From contig JAAOMT010000760.1 in assembly GCA_016748015.1 (NCBI GenBank), forward strand, positions 296,663 to 360,662: DNA of 64,000 nucleotides, given 5' to 3'. Both the position numbers and the translations under genes were made by a program. The stretch's first letter is position 1. The number at the start of each line of letters is the position of its first letter. This stretch comes from Geosiphon pyriformis. Its lineage: Eukaryota > Glomeromycota > Glomeromycetes > Archaeosporales > Geosiphonaceae. The notes under the pieces were generated by a model. It worked only from the letters and a program-made list of their open reading frames with translations, had not been told where the DNA came from and ran no database searches. Below, one piece after another: positions 31,631 through 43,253 of the stretch.

Positions 31631-31839
31631 TTTAACCCAAAAATATAACAAAACCAGAACAATACCAACGAAAAATATAACAAAGAATAAACATACAAAA
31701 ATATCAACAACTGCAACATTATATAAACACTCAACAGTTCAAGGAGAATTTATCTCAAATGGAATGAAAGAGTATCAAACAACAATCAAAATATTTTATC
31801 ACTCACCAAAATATACTTTATCAGAAAAATAGAAGAGAT

Positions 31840-33068
31840 CTAGAGCAACCAACCAGAGTAATTACAGAGCCAGAAAAAGAGACAATATTATTCAACATGT
31901 ACTCAAATCCAACAGCAGGACACTTTCATAAAGAAGCAACCATAGAAAGAACCAGAAAAAGATACTATTGGCCATCAATGTATCCAGACATCATTCAATA
32001 TGTTCAAAATTATAATGTTTGTTAATGAAGAGGAAGTACGAAACCCAGTGAACCATTAAGACCAATCAAAGTGGAACAACCATTTGACCATATTGGAATT
32101 GATTTAGTCAGACCATTAACAATCACCAACAGAGGAAACAGGTACATAGCAGTAGCCATGAACTATCTCACTAAATGGCCAGAGGCAAAAACAATTCAAA
32201 GAGTGGATGCAGAATCTGTTGCCGAATTTGTTCATCAAGATTTGATCTGTCAACATAGATGTCCAAAAGAATTACTTTCAGACCAAAGAACTCATTTTTG
32301 AACAGAACATTAGCAGAATTAAGCCAAAGATTCAGAATTAAAAGACCATTATCATCACCATACTATCCACAAACCAATGGATTAGTCAAAAGATTCAACA
32401 GAACATTGTGTAAAGCAATAGTTAAACTCAGCCAAGAAAACCAGAACGATTGGGATTTGTTGATACTATTAGTACTATTTGCTTATTAGACAATGAAACA
32501 AGATACTACACAAGCAACACCATTTGAATTAGTATATAGTAGAACAACAATACTACCAGTGGAAATAGAAGTCAGCACATACTCAACCGAACCAATAACA
32601 GAAGAGAATTTCAAAAACACATTGTTGAAAAAAACATATAACTTAATGGAAACATTAGAAAACAAACAACAAAGAGCAGCTGATAACATACAAAGATCAC
32701 AAGAGAAACAAAAAGAAAGACATAATAACCAACTACCAGATAAACCAGTTGAATTCAGGATTGAAGACAGATTACTACTACATTGTACCAAAGCAGAAAA
32801 ACAATGGAGTAGAAAATTTGACCCCAAATGGGACGGACCATTTCACATAGAAGAAATTCTAGGAAATGGAGCTTACAAATTAAGATTGAATAACAAAATC
32901 TTGACCAAAGCAGCACATGGAGATTGACTGAAACCATATCACTATACAGCATCATCATCTACCAGTAATATTCTACAATTAGAAGTACAGAGAATACTAG
33001 TCCAACCAGATGAGATTCCATGAGATCTGGAACCAATTATTATTATTGACAACAACACGTCCAATTAA
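31840..33068 (+). pseudogene. Element F integrase
   Basis: Zinc part: GHFHKEATIERTRKRYYWPS with a damaged CxxC. Core: VAMNYLTKWPEAKTIQ (first Asp now Asn), LLSDQRTHF (second Asp kept), and the Glu position in GLVKRFNRTL is Lys. 32071-32301, 32259-32489 and 32493-32927 are in different frames. C-terminal GPFHIEEILGNGAYKLRLNN follows, and the chain ends LEPIIIIDNNTSN-stop at 33066. Confidence 0.88.
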
Positions 33069-33121
33069 TTGACAAAAAAATATATAAGAACATAATTGAC
33101 GTGACAGAAAAGATCAAAAAA

Positions 33122-33751
33122 ATGGAAATTACAGACAATATTCATGCACTAGCCCAACAAATTTTTCAATTAATCCAACACCAGGAGATGAAAATTACAA
33201 TCAATTAACAAACCATTTGTTACAAAAATACGGCAAAGATACCACAAAACAAAGCACAGAAAAGACTTGAAAATGTTGTTGACAAGATCATAACCAAGAT
33301 AAAATTGGCCATAAAAGAACAACAAATAGTCGGATTACACCAAAAACTTACCAGAGAAACTTGGATTTGGTGGACACAACAATTTCCAAAAAATTATTGT
33401 TACTTTTACTTGGAACAACACGTGAATATCTAGAACTTATATACGGATAAAACAAAGTGGTTATTTGACACAATAATACTACAACAACTAGAACATTTTG
33501 TGGGGAAAAACAACTTATCCACACAAGCTCGAGCTATATACTGAATACACACAGCATTTCAGGATCAACCAGAAATCTTACTCAACAAAGCAATAAATAC
33601 GGTTACCAGTAATCAATTGGGAAAAATCACCAATGCTCAATTTGAAAAATTACAGACTTAAATAACACAAGTAATTCTCAAAAACAAAATTCAGGAAATA
33701 CTTTAAGAGGGAGAATTAAAAAAATTAGATTTCGACGGAGCTTAATATTAA
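33122..33751 (+). pseudogene. Element F 3' ORF (post-integrase, unknown function)
   Basis: ATG at 33122, MEITDNIHALAQQIFQLIQ; runs about 209 codons with five or six stops to LDFDGA-stop-Y-stop at 33749-33751, right at the purine tract. Middle part WWTQQFPKNYCYFYLEQHVNI and FVGKNNLSTQARAIY match the E copy (YIGRNNLTLYYKTAYQLY). No transmembrane segment or signal peptide seen. Confidence 0.78.
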
Positions 33752-33764
33752 AAGAAGGGAATAA
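33750..33764 (+). other. Polypurine tract of element F
   Basis: AAAAGAAGGGAATAA directly before the LTR start. Confidence 0.75.
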
Positions 33765-34675
33765 TGTTACTCATAGAATATAAAAAATATAGTATTATTA
33801 GTCAGTAAATATTAGCCAATCAGATGTAGATGTAATAAATGTGGAATTTTAGGATTTCTTTCAGAGGAATTGCAGGATTCCAGGAATTTCAGGATTTCCA
33901 GATGAGGAATTACAGGATTCCAGAATTCCAGAATTTCTCTTATTAGGAATCGCAAGATTCCAGGAATTCCAGGATTCTTGTTGCAAGGAATTGAGAAATT
34001 GAGGAATCTCAAATATATATATATAGCAGTAGCGTTAGAAGCAGAAAAGACAGAATCGACACCAAAAATTTTTAGCTTAGTTACCACAATCCTCAAATAA
34101 ATAATTATTTATTATATCAAATTCATTCTCCACTATCAACACTTCATGTTGATGGTAACTAATACTTAACCATACTGGAACAATAGTTCTTGATCACGGC
34201 TATTGACGGAATACTAACTTGTAAATTGCCTTGGCTTATTTTTTATTTTCTCTTTTATCTTTCTTTATTTTCTTTGTTGTCTACTGACTTGATTAAAGAA
34301 TTTACTCTTAGAGGACTTATGGAGGAATAAAACTTACTTAAAAATACTTATTCTTGGAGGACTTACGGAGGAATAAACTTGCTTAAACAATACTTACTCT
34401 TGGAGGACTTACAGAGGAACTGACGTTAGGAAACAGCACTGATATACACTTACGGAGGATATTGTACCAGGAGAATTATCAACTATCAAGCTGAGCAAGC
34501 AATTGACGAAACTATGGTTTCAGAAAACTATTAATAAACTGTTACCATTGAATCTCTGTCCATTATACAAAAAACTTGATTGGAAAACCTTCAGATTATC
34601 ATTGTCACTAATTGTCTTGAGCACCAAATTATGGGTTTGTTATTTCATTAACACCCCAAAGAATCACTTGTAACA
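33765..34675 (+). repeat. 3' LTR of element F
   Basis: 911 bp, TGTTACTC to TGTAACA. TATA run at 34014-34025; three 46-bp units at 34299-34425. Confidence 0.93.
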
Positions 34676-34679
34676 ATGT

Positions 34680-34781
34680 TATTCTATGTTATTGCATGTT
34701 ATTCTGTGTTATGTCATGTTTTGTTTACACTTTGGTCACGTTTTTCTCATAATTTGGATCGGTTTTTCTACTTGGATAACA
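34680..34781 (-). repeat. 3' LTR of element E, right piece
   Basis: Continues the LTR broken at 24411, ending GGATAACA at 34781. It aligns to 43800-43897. Confidence 0.88.
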
Positions 34782-34797
34782 TTATCCCTCTCTTTTT
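34782..34797 (-). other. Polypurine tract of element E
   Basis: Minus strand AAAAAGAGAGGGATAA just before the LTR; overlaps the stop codon of the 3' ORF. Confidence 0.75.
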
Positions 34798-35529
34798 AAA
34801 ATTGAGCTTCTGTAAAACCATATGTATCTATTGTCATGGCTTCATTCATGTAATGTTTGATGGTTGCTTCAAGTACTGTCTTTTGTAGGTTTTTGAACTG
34901 TTGATTGGTTATTTGTCCTATGTTGTTAACTATTATGGTTTTCATAGATCTGTTTAGTAGTACATTTGGGCAATGTTGGAAGGCAGCATATAGTTGGTAT
35001 GCTGTTTTGTAATATAGGGTTAGGTTGTTTCTTCCTATGTATTTTTCTACTTTTTGCATTGCTTCTTTGTTGAACATTCTCTGGCTGAAGTCTTTATATA
35101 ATGTTTTCAAGTCAAGCTGTTCTTCAATTTTGTAAAACCAATAGGCTGGCAGAAGTTTTTCTTTCTATTGCTGGGCATTGTCTAGTGTCTATTCCTCTGT
35201 TTCAGGGAGTTCGGTCTCACAAAATAAAAATTTTTTAATTCTTCTATCTTGGAGACCAAGTATTTTTTTTTGTAATCTTTTTCTTGTTTCTTTACTCTTT
35301 CTTCTCCACCTTCTGCCCAAAGGCAATTTTTTCTCCAATATTGCCTTTCGGGTGGTGGGTAGAAAAGAGAATGTTTAATTCTAATTGAACTCTCGTCCTT
35401 CCCTCTCCTGCTTTTATCTTTGTACTGTATCTCTTTTTTATCAATTGTTATTTTTATTTGAGCAGAAGATTGTTGAATTGCATCAAACAGTTGTTTCGAA
35501 AGTTGTAAAATTTAATCTGAAAGGTCCAT
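34796..35529 (-). pseudogene. Element E 3' ORF (post-integrase, unknown function)
   Basis: ATG at 35527-35529 (MDLSD-stop-ILQLSKQLFDAIQQ), ends FTEAQF-stop at 34796. 34796-35110 is open for 104 codons (FSQRMFNKEAMQKVEKYIGR and on to HYMNEAMTIDTYGFTEAQF). Longest intact stretch of this gene in the window and the best query for a search. A stop and a frame change break the middle. The N-terminal pattern I..LS(K/Q)QLF and C-terminal F-x2-AQ match A, D and F. Confidence 0.8.
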
Positions 35530-35611
35530 GTTGAAATTCTGTTGATTTATTTTTATTGTTTCAGTAATTATATATACTTGAATTTTCTAATTAAATAGTT
35601 ATGTATCACTT

Positions 35612-36800
35612 TTATGTTTCGATGATGATGATTGGTTCCAGATCTTGTGATATATTTTCTGGTCTGATTAACAGAATTTGTGTTCCTAATTAAGATACTA
35701 ATGACAATGACTGCTGTTTTGTATAATAAATTTTTAATCAGTTCCCATGAGCTACTTTCTTTAAAATTTTGTTTTCCAATTGTAGTTTGTAAGCTCTATT
35801 TCCTAAAGCTTTGTGTATGTGGAATGGACCATTCCACTTTGGGTCAAACTTTCCACTCCACTGTTTTTTAGCTTTTGTATGATGTAACAGTACCTGGTCT
35901 TCAATCTTGAATTCCATTGGTTGTTTAGGCAGACAATTGTTATGTCTTTCTTTTTGTTATTTTTGAGTGTTATTAATATTATCAGCTGCTGTTTTTCGGT
36001 TGTTTTCTAACATCTCTATTAGCTGGTATGTTTTTTGGTGTAAGGTAGCTTTGAAATTTTCTTCGGTAATTGTTTCTGTTGGGTAGAACAATATTTTTTG
36101 TTCGATAGATAACGTTACTTTTCTTTCATAGACTAGTTCGAATGATGTAAATTGTGTTGTATTTTGTTTTAGTGTTCAGTATGCAAAAAGTATTGAAGGT
36201 ATAAATAAGTCTTATTCTTGTTCATTTTCTTGACTTATTTTTGCTAGTGCTTTACAAAGTGTTTGGTTAAACCATTCTACCAGTCTGTTTGTTTGTGGGT
36301 GATATGGTAATGATAAAGGATGTTTTATACCAAACCATTGGCTTAATTCTATTAGTGTATTATTGATAAAATGTGTTCCTTGGTTAGATAACAATTCTTT
36401 TGGGCATCCATGTTTGCAAATTAGATCTTGGTGTATGAATTCCACTACTGTTTTGGCATCAGCTACTTGGATTGCTCTAGCTTCTGGCCATTTTGTAAGA
36501 TAGTCTACAGCTACAGTAATGTACCAATTTCTTTTGGATGTAATTGAAAGAGAACCAACCAAATCAATTCCAATTCTATCAAATAGATTTCTAACTGAAA
36601 TGGGTCAAAGTGGTTCTGTTGATTTTGCTTTTTCTCTCCACTAGCATGAGTTACAATTGAGAACATATTTGAAGATGTCTTTGTACATTGTTGGCCAATA
36701 ATATAAATTTAGTGTTCTTTTGAAGATAGCATCTTTGTTAAAGTGTCTTGCAGTCAGATCTGAGTGCATGCTATATAGTATAGTTTTTTTTTCACTGTCC
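35612..36800 (-). pseudogene. Element E integrase
   Basis: 36212-36562 is open for 116 codons: VAVDYLTKWPEARAIQ (first Asp kept), LLSNQGTHF (second Asp now Asn) and Glu in RLVEWFNQTL. A zinc part upstream is damaged. C-terminal GPF-type module near 35830-35870 (WNGPFHIHKALGN). Ends QDLEPIIIIET-stop at 35612. Confidence 0.85.
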
Positions 36801-36949
36801 TTGATTAGTCATTGTGGAGTGGAGTGGTTTCAGTGTTCTTGTCAATATAGTTGGTTGTCTTGAATAAAATAATTTTGGGCTTGTTTTTGTATGATACTTT
36901 GTTTCTGTTGAGATAATATCTTCTTGAAATGTAGTGTCAATAGATACTG

Positions 36950-38275
36950 ATATAGTTGTTAATAAGTGAGTGTGTCCATGGATCTGGAATTAGGTTTGTG
37001 GCATTCTCGACAAACTGTCAGCATTGGTGTTCTTGGATCCTTCCTTATAATGGACTTTAAGTAGAATTGTTGCAAATACATACTCCATCTTGTATATTTT
37101 TCTTCTAGTTGTGGATTGTTGAGTAACCAAATAAGTCTTTTGTGGTCAGTATATAGGTCAAATGGTTAACTGAGGTAATGTTTCTATGTCTGTACTGCCC
37201 AATAAATGGTGAGCCATTCCAAGATTGTTGCACTATATACTTTTTCTGCTGGACTTGTACTACGACTAGCATATGCAATTAGATGTTCTCTTTTGTCTGG
37301 TTCTATCTAAGATAAAACGGCTCTTAGTGCATTTTTTGAGGCATCCATAGTAATGATGAAATGTTTGGTGAAATCAGAGTAGATCAATATCAGAGAGGTG
37401 ATCAACTGCTGCTTGAGATAGTCGAATGCTTTCTGCTGGTTTTTTCTCCATAGGTATAGTACATATTTGGATAATAAATAATAAAGAGGTTTTGTGATGG
37501 TGGAGAATCCCTTGATAAATTTTCGATAGTATCTTGCTAATCTTAAAAATTCTCATAATTCTCATAAGTTGTTTGGGGCTGGAAAGTCTTTGACTTTTTG
37601 GATTTTGTCTGGATTAGGCTTAATTTCATCTTTTCTGATCATGTGCCCTAAGAACTTTAGTTCAGTTTTTCCAAAGAAGTACTTGTTGGGATTGAGTTTT
37701 AATCTGGTGTTTTAAAAGCATTTGAACACTTGTTAAAAGTAAAGCAAATGGTTGTCAAATGTTTTTAAGAACATGTTAGTATCATCCAGATAAACTATGA
37801 CTGATTTCCAAAGGATTCTTTTGTATACTACATCCATGAGACATTAAAAAGTGGCAAAAGCATTACAAAGTCTAAAAGGCATCATGTTAAATTCGAAATT
37901 GCTATCTTGAGTAGTAAATGCTGTTTTTTTTTTGTCTTTGGGGTCCATTTTAACTTGCCAATAGCTATTGGCTAAATCTAATAACAAGAACCATTTTTTT
38001 TTTCCTAGATTGTTCAAGATTTCTTGGATGAGAGGAGTGGGATAATTATCTCCTTGCATAACATTATTTAGTTTCCTGTAATCTATGCAGAATTGTGCCT
38101 TTCCATTTTTCTTAGTAACTAGAACTATTAGGGAGGACCAAGGGCTTAATGATTTTTTAATCAGTCCGTTGTCAAGCATTTGTTGTACTTCCTGTTTAAT
38201 CAAATTATTGCCAGATGGGAGTATATGATAAGCTTGTTGTTTAATTAGTCGAGCATCTCTCATATCAATTTGATG
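36950..38275 (-). pseudogene. Element E reverse transcriptase and RNase H
   Basis: RT: QMLDNGLIKKSLSPWSSLIVL, IDYRKLNNV, LDLANSYWQVKMDP, FRLCNAFATF, then a frame break and YLDD near 37780-37800, the only intact RT catalytic pair in the window. RNase H near 37130-37330 has an Asp in DLYTDHKRLIW. Stops lie between 37844 and 37565. Confidence 0.87.
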
Positions 38276-38707
38276 CTTCATGATGTCGGTGCGTTTGAAC
38301 TCATTTTTGCTGGCAAAAACATCAGCATACTGATTCAGAAAGACTTTGAGTTGAATTTGTTGCAGGGTATTTAAGTTTTCTAAATTCAATTTATTAATTT
38401 CTTCTGGTGTAAACAAGTAACTTTCTTTTGGCAAATTCCATACTTGTAAGATAATGTTGCAGAATAAGAATAATTGTGTAAAATCTGGAATGGACTGGGT
38501 TTTTTCAAGATTCTGAATATTTGTGGATATGGAACTGATGAGAGTTCCTTCAAGGATTTCAATGACATCTTCTGTGAGGTTGTGAATGGGAATTTTAAAG
38601 TGTTTATGGGCTTTTGTTGGTAGATACAAGTTAGCAATGTCGGCTAAAGAGCAAATTTCAGGATCAGCTTCAAATAACAGGGCCTGGTCTTGGATTTTCC
38701 AATTCAC
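37844..38707 (-). CDS. Element E dUTPase-RT linker and RT fingers/palm, 287 codons open
   Basis: The longest open pol stretch of E. Residues 1-130 are the linker that follows the dUTPase in all copies (FEADPEICSLADIANLYLPT, then IPDFTQL); residues from about 150 are RT, starting HQIDMRDARLIKQQAYHILP. It overlaps the RT entry above and is listed for its intact reading frame. Confidence 0.85.
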   Translation of the reverse strand: MNWKIQDQALLFEADPEICSLADIANLYLPTKAHKHFKIPIHNLTEDVIEILEGTLISSISTNIQNLEKTQSIPDFTQLFLFCNIILQVWNLPKESYLFTPEEINKLNLENLNTLQQIQLKVFLNQYADVFASKNEFKRTDIMKHQIDMRDARLIKQQAYHILPSGNNLIKQEVQQMLDNGLIKKSLSPWSSLIVLVTKKNGKAQFCIDYRKLNNVMQGDNYPTPLIQEILNNLGKKKWFLLLDLANSYWQVKMDPKDKKKTAFTTQDSNFEFNMMPFRLCNAFATF

Positions 38708-38779
38708 TTTGAGGATATATTGTCAATAGAGAGAGATGGAAATAATGGTGTTGGTGTAAATAAGTTCTACTTGGTCACT

Positions 38780-39270
38780 GTCTTCCTTTATGAGATTGAC
38801 TGGTACGTTTCCTCTTCCACTTGATCCAAACCCATTGATTTTTCAGACAGTAAGGCCTAACTTTTCTCAGATTGTTACTGGGGTTAATTGGGGTATTTTG
38901 ACTAGAGGTAGGAAGATAGCTTGGGCAATCTTTTCTTGTAATTCTATTTTGTAGGGTCTGTTCAAATTGTTCTGTAGTATTACAATAATGTTCCCTGTGT
39001 AACCAGCATTGATGATTCCTCCTTTTATGTCAATTTTTTTCTTGGCTAGACTAGATTGAAAGACAACTTGTACCATTGTATTAACAGGAATTTTTAACAC
39101 TATCTTAAGATCTATTTTTACAAGGAAATATGGGGCTATAATGATGAGTGATTGTCTGGGATATTATAGGTCGAAACCAGCATCAGTATCATGCACTTTT
39201 TCAAAGCAGATTCCTTTCTCATTGTCACTGTACCATTTTAGCTTTAGTTCTTTGGATAAGTTAGAATACG
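38780..39270 (-). pseudogene. Element E dUTPase-like domain
   Basis: Motif 1 DAGFDL (about 39166-39184) is intact and followed by a stop; motif 2 is QSSLAKKK; motif 3 GGIINAGYTG has the Asp changed to Asn; motif 4 EKIAQ is intact; motif 5 reads INGFGSSGRGNVPVN. 38867-39100 is open. Complementary losses to A and F. Confidence 0.8.
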
Positions 39271-40030
39271 CGAGGTATTGTTCTGTTTCGGTAGTCTCAC
39301 TTGGCTCTTGAAATGGCATGTCCTTAGCTATTAACTCAGTTTCTTCTTTGGATTCTGGTAGTTTGTCAATATGATATAATGTTCTTGGCAGTAGATTGAA
39401 CATGAAGTTACATTCATCACAGTACTGAAAATAGCAAGGGATTAGGCAATGATCACATAGTTTCTTGTTTAGATCAACTAGTCTCTGTTCCTGTTCTTCT
39501 CGAGTTGGGGCCAATTCTTGGTAATGATCTTAAAATGTGTCTGGGTTGTCAGTAAAAAACTCTTCGGTAATGTAATTGGATCCATCGTATTTGGATACAA
39601 ATGGATTTTCTTTGATTTCTCAGATTTCACTGAGTGTGGCATCTTCAGCTTTGGCACTTGCCATTCTCCATATTTTGTGTTTATCATGCAGGTACCCGTC
39701 TAATTGATTGAATGCTTGTTTCCAGATGTTCTCGATTAGGGTTTCCTTTTATACCCAATTATTGATCAAGATGATATATTGACATGTTTCATCACATGTC
39801 TCTCCTCTGCCAAGTACATTATTCCAGAGTCTTTCATCTGGCAGGATCTCACCAAAGGTAAGGCATAGTGTATTGTCCTATTTATCTTGTCATTTTGGTC
39901 ATCCAAATCTGTTCAGTAAACAAGATCTGCAGTAGTATTTGGTGGCAGTGGGCCATTTTTCATTGTCTTTAATACATGCATCTATAGTGAATAGCTTCTT
40001 TCCACAATTAACACATATGAATCTTGGAGG
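39271..40030 (-). pseudogene. Element E cysteine-rich module
   Basis: CVNC-x9-C then YYCRSC (40015 leftward), ETCDETCQY, and LCDHC-x4-C-x4-C-x2-C at 39410-39457. 39164-39514 is open and starts APTREEQEQRLVDLNKK, matching F. An acidic Glu/Thr-rich linker (EPSETTETEQ) joins it to the dUTPase domain. Cysteine spacing equals that of A, D and F. Confidence 0.75.
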
Positions 40031-40139
40031 TTGGTAAAATAAGTTTTTTGGTCCAAGATTACATATTCTAGTGATGATAATTGGGGTTCCTCTTCTGCTC
40101 TGCCTTTTCTTTTTTTTTTTCAGGTTGGTGGTGAGGGTA

Positions 40140-40833
40140 GTTCAGTTCAATAATCATCTACTCATGAAACTTGATAGGTCTTGATGGTTGATGACAGTAG
40201 TGTGTCTTTGAATTCAATAAGGAGTTTCTCAGTACATTGGGTTTTAAAGTGTCTGCACATAGCTGGGACTTGGGCATGCTGTCCATTGAATATGAGTTGA
40301 AGTTCTTGGGTGTTCCAATCAAGAGTAGCATTGGGTTTTGACAACCAATTATTTCCTACTAAAACTTGATATTAAATAGCTTCTATGACAAGTACTTTGA
40401 TAGGGATCTGAATCTCATTAATCTTGAAGGAAAAGTTGTCAATTTTTTCTATTGGGGTTTTTGTGTTATTATCCACTATAATAATCTGAGCAGTAGCAGC
40501 ACAGTCTATTCGGCAACCTAGTTGATCCATGAGCTGCTTCATGATTATGCTACTGGCTGATTCACTATTTAAGATTAATTTAATGTCTATTCCTCCGACT
40601 CTGGCATTGGTGTATAAAGCTGTTATTGGTTTATTCTCATTGATGGCTGCTCTACTAAAAAGGCTATGAGTATTCAAGTTATCAATGTCAAAAAAAAATA
40701 TGGTGGCTAAGGTGGTGTCTTTGGTAATAGTGGCTGGTGGGATATTGCTTGTTGTTTGCTGGGAAGGTTGGAAGATTTGTTCCACATCCCTCTCTTCCAT
40801 AGGTATAGATTTATCAAAATCCTGGTCTTTCAT
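40140..40833 (-). pseudogene. Element E aspartic protease
   Basis: 40372-40833 is open: LNSESASSIIMKQLMDQLG replaces LDSGSA..., so Asp became Asn and Gly became Glu. Downstream IEKIDNFSFKINE, IPIKVLVIEAI and a stop, then the flap end SKPNATLDWNTQELQL. Inactive as read. Confidence 0.83.
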
Positions 40834-41119
40834 AAGACCGAGATAGAAAGCTTAATTCGGGTATCTGGTTGGTGCTGGTTGAAATTAGACAGGACCATGA
40901 GGGATTGGTCAAGATGGTCCACTGTTGGTTTGCATGTGATTGTTGTTGGGATTCCTTCATCCCTAATTATAGTCTATGGTTCGAGATCTGGGCTTGTTGT
41001 AAAAAGGAATTTAATAGTGAGAGATTGCTTGTGTCATTGATAATAGTTGATAATAATTTCAGGGTGGTGGTTGAGTGTATGGGACTTGTTGTGCATACTG
41101 GGGTGGTTGATTTTGAGAT

Positions 41120-42780
41120 ATGAAATATTGGGATATCATGTTTTGCTAATATCTTAGTTGCTGGTATTAGTTTTCTTGATTTTGGTCCATTATCTTCTTT
41201 CTGCAGTTACAAGCAATATGTTTAGATTTCTGGCAGTAGTAACAGTTGCAGGGATCAGATCTCCAAGGTTGTTGTTGTTGCTGATGGTTCTGTTGCTGTG
41301 AATATCTGCTGTTGTTGTTATTTTCTCTCTGTTGTAATAGTTGATAAGTTTCTGTGCTTCTGGCTAAGAATTCTTCAATTTTTTGAGTTAATTTCTTACT
41401 TAATTGGGTTATTTTTGTGTTGATGTCAGAGATTCTATTGATGGCTAAATTAATGACTTGAGTATGGTTCACTTCTTGCTTGGCCAACTTAAAATCACAA
41501 GCAAGAGTAACTGCTTCTTGTAGGTTTGCCAGATGGCAAGATCATATAAATTTTAGGAGGCTGCTCCTTAGTTCTTTAACAAATTGATTGAGGACTTGCA
41601 CAGTGGTATAATAATTCTGCTCGATGGCTAGGATTTGTCAAAGGACCTGATTGAATCTTTCGAGATAAGTGGTTACTGCTTTATAGTTATTTTGTTTTAT
41701 TATACTGAATTGATTTTGCAATCGGATAAGTGTATTAGGGTCACAGAAGTATTGCAAAAATGCAAGTTTAAACTCTGTAAAAGAGATAGGCTTCTCTGCA
41801 AGACTCTGGTACCATGAATTGGCAGTTCCGGTCAAAAAGAATGGCAGTGCCTAAATTGTGTGGTCGTCATCCTAACCATTAGTGGTAATTGCTTTCTCAG
41901 CATCCATGATCCAAGAATATGTGTTATCTTCTTCACCAGAGAATTTCTCCAATTTAACAATATTCCAGTAAGCCATGATCCAGTTAATGGGTGGGGTATT
42001 ACTGGTTACATTTAAGGGAATTGGCGTCTGCATATTCGAGTGTTCTTCAGATGCTAATGTTGGTTGTTTTCCTTTGTTGCTTAAACCAATAGATTGTAAA
42101 ATAGCTGTTTCTTCTATTAAAGGAGATGCTGATTCTGTTGGATTTTGTGCTGGTGGTTGTTTTCAAGTTGACATGTTTTCTTCTGTTTGACCAGCTACTG
42201 GGGTAAGATTTCCAAACAGCAATCCGTATTCTCCCAGTGATTTGTTCCAACTTTGTTGGCCCCAAGAGTGTGGATTTCCAGGAGTTTGTGGTGTTTTAGA
42301 CTGGGTTTCTAGGGGTGGATTGAATACAATTTTACTTTGGGGTGTTTAATGATACAATGAAGTTGTTGGGAAGAGGACCTTTGGTTTTTTATTAACCATG
42401 GATTTGTTTTGGACAGTTGTGAGATTATTGGATCTGTATTTGTATTCTTCCAGATCAGATTCTACTGGTTGTTGTACTTGAGGGAATTGTTTTATCATGT
42501 AGTATTTAATGTCCATATTAACTATACATAGAGTTTTAGTAATTGCTTGAGTAGTGGTAGTTGTTGAGTACCTTAGTAAGCTTTGATGGATTTGTTCTCC
42601 AAGTCTTCTTGTGTCAGTTGTGCAGCCTAACAAGCAGTTGATTTTTGCGTTGATATAGTTGCAAAAGTCACTTTCTGTAATGGTAGTTTCTGCTGGTATT
42701 TCTAGATTATTTTGAAAGTATTGAAAGAGTGCTCTTCCATATAAAGAATGGCTTTTTTCTATTGTTCTAATAGTCACCAC
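41120..42780 (-). pseudogene. Element E gag
   Basis: GTG at 42778-42780 in AAAAGTGGTG. 42346-42780 is open (144 codons; SLYGRALFQYFQNNLEI). Capsid piece 41638-41835 has ANSWYQSLAEKPISFTEFKL and YLERFNQVL. Knuckle CYYCQKSKHIACNC at 41203-41244 sits in an open stretch 41167-41487 with Gln-rich flank. Several stops and frame changes. Confidence 0.87.
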
Positions 42781-42827
42781 TTTTGTGTATCTCTGGGGTG
42801 CTCTGTCTCTGTGAATTTATAATCTTA

Positions 42828-42839
42828 CAGGGAGCACCA
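42828..42839 (-). other. Primer binding site of element E
   Basis: Minus strand TGGTGCTCCCTG, two bases after the LTR end. Confidence 0.7.
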
Positions 42840-43253
42840 AATATTATGGGTAAGCTTGGTGGGTAATAGAAATTGTAACGTTTGGTGCTTTCAATTATTG
42901 GTAATACATTTTTTGCATAATTCTGTTGGCTTAGTCTTGATTATCAGTCTCTGAAAATTTATTCCTGGATGTGAATTTACTCATTGAGTTCTTTGGTTAT
43001 AAGGCACAGAGTTTGTCTTTTGTCAATTGCAATGTTTTCCATAAATATGAGCTTTCTTCTTTGAGCTAATGAGCACAGTTGTTAGGATCTGGCATTGTTT
43101 TTTCGCCCTTCTGGTAAGCTATTAAGATAATATTAATATTCAAAACCTAGGGGGAGCTGCTCTTTTTTATCAAGCTATTACAAAGTCAATTTCCAGACAG
43201 TTGATTTTACTATGTTGCCGCTCTACACAGAAATCAAGAAAGAAAAAAAAGAG

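Larger units (their letters stand above)
24412..34675 (+). mobile_element. Ty3-like LTR retrotransposon F (complete, nested in the E 3' LTR)
   Basis: Plus-strand element of 10,264 bp with both LTRs (24412-25366, 33765-34675), primer site, gag-pol, 3' ORF and purine tract. Flanks are ACAT (24408-24411) and ATGT (34676-34679), a 4-bp duplication changed by two transitions; the bases after it align exactly with the intact E LTR at 43800. It is the youngest layer of the right nest and the only copy whose gag begins with ATG. Confidence 0.93.

Noticed and set aside
34796-35529. Envelope gene in the 3' ORF position
   Set aside because: No signal peptide, no long hydrophobic segment and no cysteine pattern of a surface protein could be seen in any copy.
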